Shown here: positions 46,549-57,535 of the stretch, one piece after another | Numbering within the stretch: the stretch's first letter is position 1 | How the letters are laid out: each line of letters starts with the position of its first letter | NCBI RefSeq assembly: GCF_013368755.1 | Contig: NC_049563.1 | Span: 4,340,001 to 4,404,000, forward strand | DNA: 64,000 bases | Direction: 5' to 3' | Source of the DNA: Talaromyces rugulosus | Taxonomy: Eukaryota > Ascomycota > Eurotiomycetes > Eurotiales > Trichocomaceae | Notes under the pieces: model-generated | What the model was told of the DNA's origin: nothing | Database searches by the model: none | Seen by the model: only the letters and a program-made list of their open reading frames with translations | Made by a program: the position numbers and the translations under genes

Positions 46549-48209
46549 CTATTTATACCGGGCAAAGCATAGCGTGCTGTTCGTGCCGCCGAAGCCGAAG
46601 CTGTTGGTCAGTGCGACATCGATCGTGCGCTCCTGCGCTGCGTTGGCGGCGTAGTTGCAGTCGAATTCGGCCGTTTTGTGGTCTAGATTTATAGTAGGGG
46701 GCATGATATTCTAGGATTGTCAGTCATTCTCTCGAAAAGAAAGAAAGAGAGGAGGGAAATACCTCATGTATCGCCAAAACCGCAAAAATGGCCTCAATAG
46801 CACCAGCACCACCCAACAAATGCCCAATGGCACCTTTGGTCCCACTCACATTGATTTCTTTCGCATCTCGTTTCCCTTTTTGGTCGATAAGTAAAGCCTT
46901 TATGGCTGCGTTTTCCGCCGCATCGCCGACAATCGTCGACGTGGCGTGCGCGTTGATATAATCCACCGCGGCAGGCGGAATATTGGCGTTTCGGAGAGCC
47001 TTTCTCATGGCTGCCAGCGCGCCCTCGCCGTTTTCTTTGGGCGCGGTCATGTGGTATGCATCGCCGGAGGTGCCGTAGCCTTTGAGCTCAGCGTAGATGC
47101 GGGCGCCGCGGGCTCTAGCGTGCTCGAGTTCCTGTGCTGTTAATACAGGTGGAAAAGAAAGAGAGAGAGAGAAGGAAAGAAGGAAAGAAGGATAAGACGT
47201 ACCTCGAGAACTAAAACGGCAGCCCCCTCGCCAACAACAAAGCCCTGGCGATCCGCATCAAACGGACGCGAGGCTTTTGTTGGATTGTCATTGTAGCCCG
47301 TAGCCAGGCTTCGCGCGCGCGCAAAGCCTCCAAGAGCCAATGGATGAATACACGATTCAGCACCCCCGGCAACCATGACATCTGCATCACCAAAGGCAAT
47401 AAAACGGGCAGCGTCTCCGATAGAGTGGGCGCCGGTGGTGCATGCAGTAGTGGCAGCATGATTCGGGCCCTAATCAAGTCAGTTTTGACCGGCAATAAAT
47501 TAGAAAGGGAACATACTGTAAAGCCGAATTTCATGGAGATATGCCCTGCGCCGAGATTGATCAGCAGCTTCGGGACAAACAAAGGCGAGATCTTTTTGTA
47601 TCCCTGAGAAGCGTTAGTCGAGATGTTTGTTTTTCGGCTGGTGCACAGTACAACTCACGCTTTGTTCATAGGACACGACGGTGTTGTAGATTTCTTCGAA
47701 ATTGCCGATACCAGAGCCCAGACAGACGCCCTGTTACGTTAGCACTCAACCTGACAATGCGTGAATAAAACATACAGTTTCAGCGCACTGCTCCGGCGAC
47801 GTCGGCCTCCAGGCGGCATCGTCGAGGGCTTCGTGGGTAGCCGCCATGGCGAATTGGGCAAATAGTGCCATTTTGCGCTCTTCCTGATGATATTTAGCAA
47901 CTTGACATATACAAAGAAGAAAGAAAAAAAAAGTTACATCACGAGTCAACCAGTCCGAAGGCGTCCAGCCGCCATCCTTGCGAGCACCGGCCGGCACAAC
48001 AGCCGCAATCTGTGACGGGATATCGGCGAAACGGGGATGGCGATGCGTGATATTGACAATCCCGCAGTGGCCGTCGAGCAGACGAGACCAGATGCGACGA
48101 GTGCCTTGACATGTATATCAGTCATATCCCCTTGTATATTGGGAGGGTTGTATATACCAACACCAAGAGGCGTCACCGCGCCCAAGCCAGTAACAACCAC
48201 CCTCCGCAT
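46549..48209 (-). CDS. cem1: Mitochondrial 3-oxoacyl-[acyl-carrier-protein] synthase (KAS)
   Basis: Eight exons: 48209-48158, 48104-47938, 47883-47776, 47730-47659, 47603-47517, 47469-47203, 47131-46763 and 46710-46549; 427 residues. It starts [18 protein letters not shown]. The catalytic triad of KAS II enzymes is present: Cys in TACTTGAHS, His in [12 protein letters not shown] and His in [12 protein letters not shown], plus the C-terminal [11 protein letters not shown]. All seven introns are 45-71 bp. Family knowledge: Cem1 elongates acyl chains on mitochondrial ACP, feeding octanoate for lipoate and longer chains for respiratory assembly. No classical long presequence precedes MRRVV; in-frame upstream codons lack ATG, so import may use the basic N-terminus. 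Unrelated to the polyketide cluster 20 kb away. Confidence 0.95.
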
Positions 48210-48731
48210 GGCATTATTTCTCCAGGTCTTTCCTTTTTCGAGAATAGCGAGGTTGTATGTATGTTTAAATGCAAGCAAGATGCAAGATAAGAAAGTAGAA
48301 AATAGCTGCGCGACAATTGGCTGGAGGGATACGCAGGATCACACGAGTCAAGCAGCGATGGTCGAGAAGGGAAAGTCGGCGCGACAAACGTTCATTCTGC
48401 CGGGCGGAGTAGTATGTATGGTATATGAGGCAGGTCTCCCCGCACGAGTGGGATTGATCATGTGCATATTAATAATAGTTATTTCCTGTCTACATTATTT
48501 ATTATTCTTTTTTTTTTGTTATCATTATTATTTATCTAGTAGAAATTTGAAGAATTGATTGAGAAACCACCGAGTCGCAAGCGGGGCTTCCGGATTGGGA
48601 AAGTCGATGCAGCGGGCCAATTGCATATCAGAGACTATAAATCTCTCTTCTTCTCTTCTCTTTTTCTTCTCTTCTTCCCCCTCTCTCTTTTTTTTTTTGT
48701 CTGTCCAGGATAAATCTCTAGGTCAGAAATA
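48210..48731. promoter_or_regulatory. Divergent promoter region, cem1 / ureohydrolase
   Basis: Includes a 70-bp CT-rich tract (about 48640-48710) just before the ureohydrolase start, typical of fungal core promoters. No ORF with family resemblance. Confidence 0.55.
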
Positions 48732-50105
48732 ATGCTTCCATTAAAAGCATTCCTCCTCACCTTGCTCTCTCTGAGCAGCGTGCTGGGCCATTCACACCAC
48801 CACGACGATGACGAAACCGTTCCTGAAGATAGACGCGAGGAACTGCTGAAGAAATGGGAGCAGGAGGTCGGCTTTTACCTTTTCCACTCAACATATACTA
48901 TGTACTATACATACTAATACCGACCACAGTGGGGTTTCTCTGGCATCTCAACATTTGCACACATGAAGGCAGTCAAGTGCCTGCTGGAGCCAGATGAGCT
49001 GTACGACATTGCCATCATCGGCGCCCCGTTTGACACGGCCGTGAGCTACAGGCCTGGTACGTTTTTCACTACCTACACACCTTTTTATATCTCTAGCTAA
49101 TACTTCCACAAAGGCGCCCGTTTCGGCCCTCGCGCGATTCGCGCTGCCAGTGGCCGCCAACTGCCCGGCACCAGCTACAACGCGCGCGCAGCAATCAACC
49201 CATACCTGTCCTGGGCAACACTGCGCGACTGCGGCGATATCCCCGTCACGCCGTTTGACAACGCGCTGGCCGAGCGGCAAATGTACGAAGCCTTTCTAGA
49301 GCTGGGCACACGCCCTGCCAAATCCATTGCGCCTGCCAGCAGCAGCAGCAGCAGAACCAAAAGCATTGGATCTGGAAAACCAAAACTGGTCACGCTCGGC
49401 GGCGACCACAGCGTCGCGCTACCAGCTCTGCGCGCTCTGTATCAGATATACCAAAAACCCATCACGGTGCTACACTTTGACGCCCACCTCGACACCTGGA
49501 ACCCCGTGCGGTACGCATCGTACTGGCTCTCTGAGCAATCGCGGTTCAACCATGGCAGTTTTTTCCATATTGCGAGTACTGAGGGACTAATCTCCAACAC
49601 CACCTCTGCGCACGCCGGCATCCGGACTCGGTTGACTGGCGTTGATGATGGCGATTACACAAACCCTGGTCCCGAACAAGGGTTTTTGCGTATTCATGCC
49701 GACGATATCGACGATATCGGTCCCGCTGGTGTAGTAGACTCGATTATTGATCGTATCGGTTTGGACCCGGACCAACCGGTTTATTTATCTGTTGATATCG
49801 ATGTTCTCGATCCGGGCACTGCCCCCGGAACAGGTACCCCGGAGCCTGGCGGGTGGACGACACGAGAGATGATTCGCATTCTGCGAGGTATTGAGAAACT
49901 AAATCTTGTTGGTGCGGATATCGTCGAGGTGAGTCCTAGTTATGATAATGTCGGCGAGACGACGGCCTTGGCGGCGGCGCAGGTGGCTTTTGAGATTATT
50001 ACGAGTATGGTCAAGGCTGGGGTTGATCAAGATTTGGGCGGTTGGTATGGCAAGAAAGAAGGGGAAGTGTTTGATGATGAGGCTGTGGGGAAGGATGAAC
50101 TATAA
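48732..50105 (+). CDS. Secreted agmatinase-like ureohydrolase
   Basis: Three exons: 48732-48866, 48930-49056 and 49114-50105; 417 residues. The first 19 residues are a clear signal peptide ([19 protein letters not shown]), followed by HSHHHDDDE, a His/Asp-rich stretch. Ureohydrolase metal motifs: [12 protein letters not shown] (first His), [10 protein letters not shown] (Asp-x-His-x-Asp) and [24 protein letters not shown] (Asp-x-Asp), giving the full binuclear Mn site, then [11 protein letters not shown] Ser-rich insert ([12 protein letters not shown]) near residue 168 is unusual. Closest to agmatinase/guanidinobutyrase-type members rather than arginase. Inferred to hydrolyse a guanidino compound to urea and an amine outside the cell or in the secretory pathway. 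The first intron uses a weak GTCGGC donor, the least certain splice. Confidence 0.92.
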
Positions 50106-50743
50106 GTAGCTCTTTTCAAGCATGCATGTTGTGCGGAGTTTGCTCGTTGTATGACAGTAATGATGATGATTATAATTGTATATGAAAACCTCTTATTCAA
50201 TTCACTGTTAATCTGTAGTACTGTAGTAGTATTCAGCTGATTCATCGAGATCGGACAGACGCAAGAACAGGCAACCAAGGAAAAAAAAAGTCAAGTCTGA
50301 TCTGATCTGCATCTACAGCTGATGCCGGGGTTTTGGGCTGAGTGATGACAGAGATCAGCATATAATTTGCATATTCAGGGAGATACAACAGGTAAAGTCA
50401 AGGTAAGGAGTAAAGACGCCTGCAACTCGGAGAAAGAAAAAAGAAAGAGAAAAAAAAAACGCCAAAGGAAAAAATAAAAGGGATCATCCGATAAATGGCT
50501 GGAATGTTTATAAGGCGAAGAGGGTCGTAAAGAAGGGTAATGTTGAATATGGACGGTATAATTCTCATATCGAGTCGTTCAATAGGTGATATTTCGAATA
50601 GGTGGGTGACGTTTTTCGATAGATGCCGAATTATCCGGAAGAAAATTGTAGTTATTGTCTGTTGATATCTATAGACGTCAGTCAGCTATGAAAGAAGGAA
50701 AGCAAATACAGCAAACTGACCGGATGACTGTCTGATAATTCCT
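50106..50743. other. Convergent intergenic region, ureohydrolase / cdc42
   Basis: 3' ends of two convergent genes; A-rich stretches near 50281 and 50448. No gene seen. Confidence 0.55.
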
Positions 50744-51539
<796 letters not shown>

Positions 51540-51611
51540 ATTTTCCCCCTTTATATTTTTGTGTATATTTTTTGGCGTATATTTTCCTTTGCAAGTCTGC
51601 TGTTGCTTTTT

Positions 51612-51644
<33 letters not shown>

Positions 51645-52854
51645 TTCTCCTTTTTGCCTTTGCGGAAACAGCGGAGCGCGACGAGTCGAGTCGAAGAGAG
51701 AGAGAGAGAGTGAGGAGAGGGGAAGTCCGAAAGTAAAATAAATTCCCTCAAACAGTCCTCCGACAGGACAGAGAAAAAAGCGAACAAGAATTAAATTCTT
51801 GCAACAGGCAAAAAAATAAAATAAATGGGGTCCCTCTTTGGTTGTCAAAAAAAGAATTAGGGTGGATGCGGATGAAATAGAGAGAGAGACAGAGAGAGGG
51901 GGAAGAGGAGACGGGTTGTCGTTTCGAAGTCAGTCAGTCAGTCAGATAGGGGAGTGACCTAGTATCAGAGCTGTTTGTGGGGTTTCCCGACCTTGACAAG
52001 CGTGTGAATGCGGCCTAGTCGCCGAGGCAAGACTAGGCTTGTTTGATTCGTTTTTTTCTTTAGGAATAATAGAAATTATTTTTTTTTATTTTCATTATTC
52101 TTCTTCTCCTCCTCATTCTTTATTGTGCTGCTAATTACTGTGCAAGGAAAAGAAAGAGCTGGGGGGTGAGCTGCAGGTCAGCTGCACTGTCTTGTTAGCT
52201 TATCGACTACCCCCAGTAGTTAAGTCATCGCAACAGCAACCAGCTTTGACTGCTGGAAACAGCTTGGGTATTTTTCCTAGAACCGTTCCAAGATATTCTC
52301 TGCATTACTGGAAATAGACAAAGACTTGAGAAGACTTGGACTGCCTTTGGAGCCGAGTTGAGTGAGTACCGGAGGGCCAGCGGTCAGATATGCATCGCCC
52401 CAATAAAAAGATAATAAAATACATGTACATTGACTGCTCCAAAAAAAAAAAAAAAAAAATATTACTCACTCAGTCAGTCACATCAGGCAAAATACAAGAA
52501 GAAGAAAAAGAGACGAGTGGACCTTCGGAAAAGACCTGGAGTGGGGGGGCCGGGCCGAGACTTTTGACAAGTTCGTTACAAGCTACATGTTTAAAATATA
52601 ATAATATAATAAATACATCTACATTTAAATCAAATAATTCATGTATAGTTCATGTACGTGGTACCACGACTCTACTCGTATGTGCTATACACCTACCTCA
52701 TGTACACCTCGAATACCAAAAATAAACAATAACCAATTTGTATGCTGCCGTTCAACAGCTAGCATAATGCATGCAGGATATAATGAATGTGTTCGTCAGT
52801 CGTAATCCGAAAAGCCCCCCTCGAAAAAATCTATCCAGGATTTATCCATCCAAT
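51540..52854. promoter_or_regulatory. cdc42 promoter/leader with (TTTC)n microsatellite
   Basis: A tetranucleotide (TTTC)n tract at about 51607-51643 lies 70-100 bp upstream of the cdc42 ATG, followed by further GA- and CT-rich tracts, with an A run at 52441-52459. Very simple sequence throughout; no gene supported. The right part is the 3' side of the siderophore transporter. Confidence 0.6.
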
Positions 52855-54936
52855 CTATTCCTCATGCTCATGCTCATGCTCATGCAAAGACTCTCCCGGA
52901 GACGTGTCGCGCTGCTCAGACTGTCTTCGCTTTCGGGTCGCGCCCATCTATCCTCGTCAGTATACTCAGTAAAGTCCCTCTCTCAGAGATGATGCTCACC
53001 TGGTCCAGACGATAGTCCGTCATCGCCAGACTCAGCGGAATAACCGGCAGCGCCACCAGAATAGCCAGACACACAAGATTGTTCATGGTCTCCTGGTACG
53101 CACGATTGATAGCGGTGCGCGTGGCCGACCCCATCGGGTACGACCGCGCCTTGGTCAGCTTTCCAAAAATCTCGCTGGCGTCAGCCTGTGACTCTGCCGG
53201 CAAGTACTGAGCGAGACGCTTGGGGATCTGATGAGTCCATACAGCCCCCGAAACGGCTGCGCCGACAGCGCCGCCCATCTCGAGCGCAGTCAGGAACATG
53301 GCGGTTGCGCCGGCGACTTCTTGGTGGTGCGCCGATGCCTGCACGCCCAGCTGCACGGGCACATTGATCAGGCCTCCTCCAACTCCGACCAAAACCTGTG
53401 TGCCCAAGATCTGCACTGTCGAGCTGCCTTCTTGTCGGTACAGCAGCATCGCGATAAGCCCGCTGATGTAGATGACCGCCCCGATAACAACGTAGATCCG
53501 GTATCGACCGGTATATTTAATAAAAAGGGACACCCCAAACGCGGCAATGGTCGACGTGAAAGAAAACGTCTGTGTAACGCGCCCTGCAGTAGCCACTTCG
53601 TAGTCCTGGACAACCTGCAAGTAGGAATAAAAGTACGGTTGCACGGAGAAATAAAACGCCACTACACCAAATCAGCCTTTTTTTTCCTTCTCGGGATAAA
53701 ACTTAAAACTTACTGAAATAGAAAAACGCCAGCGCACAGCCAGCCAGTGCGGTGCGTTCGGTGAGCAGATGCAGGGAAAGCAAGGGCTTGGGCGCAAGGC
53801 GGCGCGAAGACTCCCACGCCGGAAACAAAACCAGACAAACGCAGCCAATCGACATCATGGCCACGATGCCATCGTTGTGCCATCCGTCCGCCGAGTTGGC
53901 AGCCAGCGTTAGAGGTATTAGCAGCAAGGATACGGCCGCCGATAAAAGAATCAGCCCAAACATATCCAGCTCAACTAGGGTGGAATGCAAAGCATCCAAG
54001 AACCTGCGTCGCTTAGGAGCCCTGCTGCGGATCAACCGCAGTCTCTTTGCCTTGCGCTGGTTGAATAGCAGTGACAAGGCGAGCGGGAGAAAAGTTGCTG
54101 GGAGGATAATAGCCCACATGCCATAGCCCCATCGCCACGAGGAGTTCTCAAGCACGGCATTCGCAATCGTCGGTCCGATCCAGACGGTAACCAAAAAGGG
54201 TAGTTCGGGCAAAAGGGCAAACAGGGCCCGGTTCAAGAGATCGCTACTATCGGCGATGAAAACCTGCTGGAGAATCTGGAGGCCGGTCGATCCGGCAGAA
54301 TAAAAAATCTGAGCCGAAGCATACGTCTGGACATTGGTAGAGGCCGCCATCTGGATATAGCCGAGCACGTAGATCAAAATGCTAATGCAGAAAGCCTCGA
54401 AGCGGCCAAAGACATCGGCGACCTTGGCCATGGGGGGTTTGATCACGGCTGTCGGGGTAGTCAGCAATAAATCCCGACTCTTTTTTTTTATTTATTTCAA
54501 TCTCACCATTAACAACATTCTGAACCACCAGGACGGTCGATATCAAAGAGTGCTTGCTAAATGCACTGGTCGCATAGACGGCGAGCGAGGACACGGTCTG
54601 GCCCTCGAGCGAGGTACAAAAGGCCATGAGGAAGATGCTACACCACACTATCAGCACAAGCCATAACAATCGCCAGAAACATTCAGTATCTCACCCCATA
54701 TAGGCAATCATCAGGGACCGGCTAGTCCATGTCAAGTTGATGGCCTCGATCTTGTGGACGCCATCCTGGACGTCGGTCTCGGAGTCGTCCTCATCCGGCT
54801 CGTAGACCGAGTGAGGGTATAACAAGCGGTCGCTTTCTCGGTCGACAATGTGGAGGTCGTCCGGCATGGTGCCATACGATCGAGAGTTCGTCGAGGCGTC
54901 GGTCGCAGGGTCGGTCGAAGCGTCCAACAAGGTCAT
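52855..54936 (-). CDS. Siderophore-iron MFS transporter (SIT/ARN family)
   Basis: Five exons: 54936-54695, 54637-54507, 54448-53714, 53661-53000 and 52947-52855; 620 residues. An acidic cytosolic N-terminus (residues 1-70, EPDEDDSETDVQDGV) precedes 14 predicted membrane segments. Family marks: LMIAYMGIFLMAFCTSLEGQTV, VVQNVVNAVIKPPMAKVADVFGR, YYSAG-like IFYSAGSTGLQILQQVFIADSSDLLNRAL, and LAFFYFMAFYFSVQPYFYSYLQ, as in Sit1/MirB proteins that import ferric siderophores. The final splice (acceptor GATAG) gives a tail of His-Glu repeats encoded by four CATGAG units at 52861-52884. The promoter contains an inverted pair of GATA sites, consistent with iron repression. Which siderophore it takes cannot be said. 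Confidence 0.93.
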
Positions 54937-55888
54937 GCCGGCGAGAGAGGCGACGATCTTGGCGAGCCAGCGGAGGAGGGAAGCGGTCGTGGCAGATGCA
55001 TTGACTTGTCGAAATGACGGCGGCTGAAGAGTCAGGCAATAGAGACGACAGAGGATCGAAGATGTAGGTGTTCTGTGCGAGTGCTTGGGCGTAAACGAGG
55101 TGTGGGCTGCAGCAGGCTGCAGGTCAGGAGGCAGCTGGCGCCTGGGCCCTGCAAGCGGAATGGCGGCTAACGCGCCTTGACCGGCTGCAGCTGCTAAGAG
55201 GAGCAAAGTTGGATAATCACTCACTACTAGTACTACTAAGTAACTAGTAGTCAGCGGTCAGCGCTGCAGTTGGGGGAGAGAGAGAATGATGCGGGAGGCG
55301 ACGGGCTTATCTGATCCAGGATCGGGATCTGGATCAGATAAGATGCCGAACGATGTCACTCGATGTCACTTGATGCGGTCGCACCCGACTCGATGTGGAG
55401 TAACAAACAGTGAGTTGTCAACTTGTCTGACACATTGCTGTTAAACATTAATTGTTGAATAATAATAGTAGACCAGTTTTCTGTCGAGAGGTCTATGGTA
55501 GACCGGTGGGCGGGGTGCGGATGAGTCATGGTGCAGAATATACCGAGTACATAGTCATTGATTAATCGCAAAAATAGCATTGTAAAATAACAAATAATAA
55601 TAAGCAGACGAAATATATAATTGACACAAACTATAGCCTCTTCACATCTTGGCAAATATTGTGATTATGCTATGGTGGATAATGACCCACAGGACCGGAG
55701 TACAATAAAAGAAAGAAGGAAAAGAAGAAGAGGAGAAAATATCGTTAATAAGATCACGACAAATTCATAAAAATAATTTATAAATGTAAAAAAAAAGTAA
55801 AAGGATCAGAACTCCGCCGAGAATTTCCTCGAATTGACAAAAGGATTGACGAGACATCTGTTTCTACATCCTTGCCGAGTACTACATA
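54937..55888. promoter_or_regulatory. Promoter region of the siderophore transporter and 3' side of the DUF1349 gene
   Basis: A long open frame runs upstream of the transporter ATG on the minus strand, but begins only at GTG, so it is treated as leader. The region carries the GATA palindrome listed separately. The right part (55600-55880) is A-rich with no gene seen. Confidence 0.5.
55306..55342. promoter_or_regulatory. Inverted pair of SreA-like GATA sites
   Basis: Perfect 14-bp inverted repeat (arms 55306-55319 and 55329-55342, 9-bp spacer). Each arm contains ATCAGATAA (minus strand at 55307-55315, plus strand at 55333-55341), an exact match to ATCWGATAA, the consensus known for the iron-responsive GATA repressor SreA in Aspergillus. 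It lies about 370 bp upstream of the siderophore transporter start. Confidence 0.65.
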
Positions 55889-56494
55889 CTAGCTCTCCTC
55901 CACAATAACCAAATGCCGGAAATCAACCGTCAGATCCTCTCCCTGGATCGACGGCTTCGCCGCAAACGCGCCGATCCAGCACTGGGCTGTGTCGTTGTCC
56001 TCAAAGGCCCAAGTGACCTCTCGCAGCGGCACTCGCAGACAGCCCTCGACCAGATACACCCACAGCGAACCATCGTCCTCGCGCGCCATCTCGATGGTGG
56101 CAGCATTGCCCCCAGACGGCACGGGCGCCAGGCTCCAGTCGGCCCAACGGTCCTTGGCGACGACGCTGAGATGCGGTTTGCCTGCGGTGAGCTCGATGCC
56201 GGTCTTGATCCATTTTCGTTGGGTGTTGTTGTTGGTTTCGGCTGTGTCGGGGTTGATGACCAGGATCAAGCCGCCCTGGTCGTACAGCTGGGTCCACGGG
56301 GCGATGATGGACACGCGCGCGCGCTTGAAAGAGCGTAGTGGGATGGCCTTGTATAGAATGGGCGCGTTGAAGCTCTTGGTCGCTGGCGGTTTCTCCCACA
56401 CGTCGGTCGACGAGCCCGCGGTGATGGAGAAGCTGACAGGCAGGTCGTTGGCCGAGGGCACTGGCTGCGCCGAGTGCGCAAAGGTAAAGCCCAT
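55889..56494 (-). CDS. DUF1349 concanavalin A-like fold protein
   Basis: Single exon, 201 residues from ATG at 56494 (MGFTFAHSAQP); the upstream in-frame TTG was not used. It is mostly beta-strand with the family pattern SFSITAGSSTDVWEKPP, PWTQLYDQGGLILVI, KWIKTGIELTAGKPHLSVVAKDRWADWSL and WVYLV, then CWIGAFAAKPSIQGEDLTVDFRHLVIVE near the end. Family knowledge: DUF1349 (YesU-like) proteins adopt a jelly-roll lectin/glucanase fold; the catalytic role is generally unknown, so none is assigned. No signal peptide or membrane segment, so probably cytosolic. Its 3' end faces the transporter promoter. Confidence 0.88.
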   Translation of the reverse strand: MGFTFAHSAQPVPSANDLPVSFSITAGSSTDVWEKPPATKSFNAPILYKAIPLRSFKRARVSIIAPWTQLYDQGGLILVINPDTAETNNNTQRKWIKTGIELTAGKPHLSVVAKDRWADWSLAPVPSGGNAATIEMAREDDGSLWVYLVEGCLRVPLREVTWAFEDNDTAQCWIGAFAAKPSIQGEDLTVDFRHLVIVEES

Positions 56495-57535
56495 TTGTAT
56501 ATTCAATTCCGTAATAATTAAGATGAATAGACTGGATTTAAAGTACGTGTTGGTAGCTTACTCGCTAATCCGGGTATAATTGTTCAATGACAAGAATTCT
56601 GTGCTTAATCTAGAAGCCGGGCTAAGGACACCTGTATTATTTATTCCCCCCACGGCCTTCTGTCCGACCTCACATGCGTACGCGCTTTGTCTTCACATTC
56701 ATTGCTTTCCAGATAGAAGGTGCGGGGTATCTTGGAGCCGAGCAAGAGACAATCGCACATGTCGCGCGCGCGTGTGTGTGTGTGTGTGTGTGTGCAATCA
56801 GGCCATGTGTAGGACGACGGAGTTGGAGTTTGGTGGTTGCTGACATGTGGGCGCGTGAAGATATTCCGGGGCATTCCGACTGACGCATACGTACTAGATG
56901 CAGAAAATAGTAATGACGCATACATGGACACGGACACACACGGACAGACAGACAGACAGCTCAGCCTCAACCCCGATGGGGGCCGGCCAGCTTAATTGGA
57001 GAAAAGGAGACGACAAATAATAATAATAGGAACAACGTGAGGCTGAAGAACACCCCCAACTGCGGCTAGTCCGCATCTGGACAGTCAGGATCACGTGGCA
57101 GAGCTTAACGAACACCAAGCCACTAGTCCGCATTCGGGTTCACAAGGCAGCGTGCTCCATATGGCGGGCCGTGATTGGCTGCGGCTGGGATCGGCACCTA
57201 GCCTGGCACTAGGCCCCGTAGCCCCTTTTAGCCTTGTTTTTAGCCCCGTTCAGGCGCTATTTGTGGCATCCAAGTAGTATGCGTATAGTAATACAAACTG
57301 CTCTAGCCAAAGGAGTTCGTCCAACTCCGAATGCTGCTGCCTGCTTGCTCCTGATAGGCAACTGCAAAAACAATAGTTGTCAGTAGTAACTTGGGATGCT
57401 GATCGCTGATCAGGAGTCTGTCTGTCCGTAATACGTATAAATATTATAACTGTTGGAAGCTGCCTCATTATTATTACTACTACTACTACTACTACTACTA
57501 CTATTATTGTAACTATTTCTATCTCCAAGACATGC
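56495..57535. promoter_or_regulatory. Divergent promoter region, DUF1349 gene / GT69 gene
   Basis: Contains a (CG)n(TG)n tract at about 56765-56793 and a (TAC)n tract at about 57475-57503, the latter inside the presumed leader of the glycosyltransferase gene. Small ORFs are simple-sequence artefacts; no gene called. Confidence 0.55.

Noticed and set aside
54937..55224. N-terminal extension of the siderophore transporter
   Set aside because: The frame is open but begins at GTG with proline-rich low-complexity sequence; ATG at 54936 gives a typical N-terminus.
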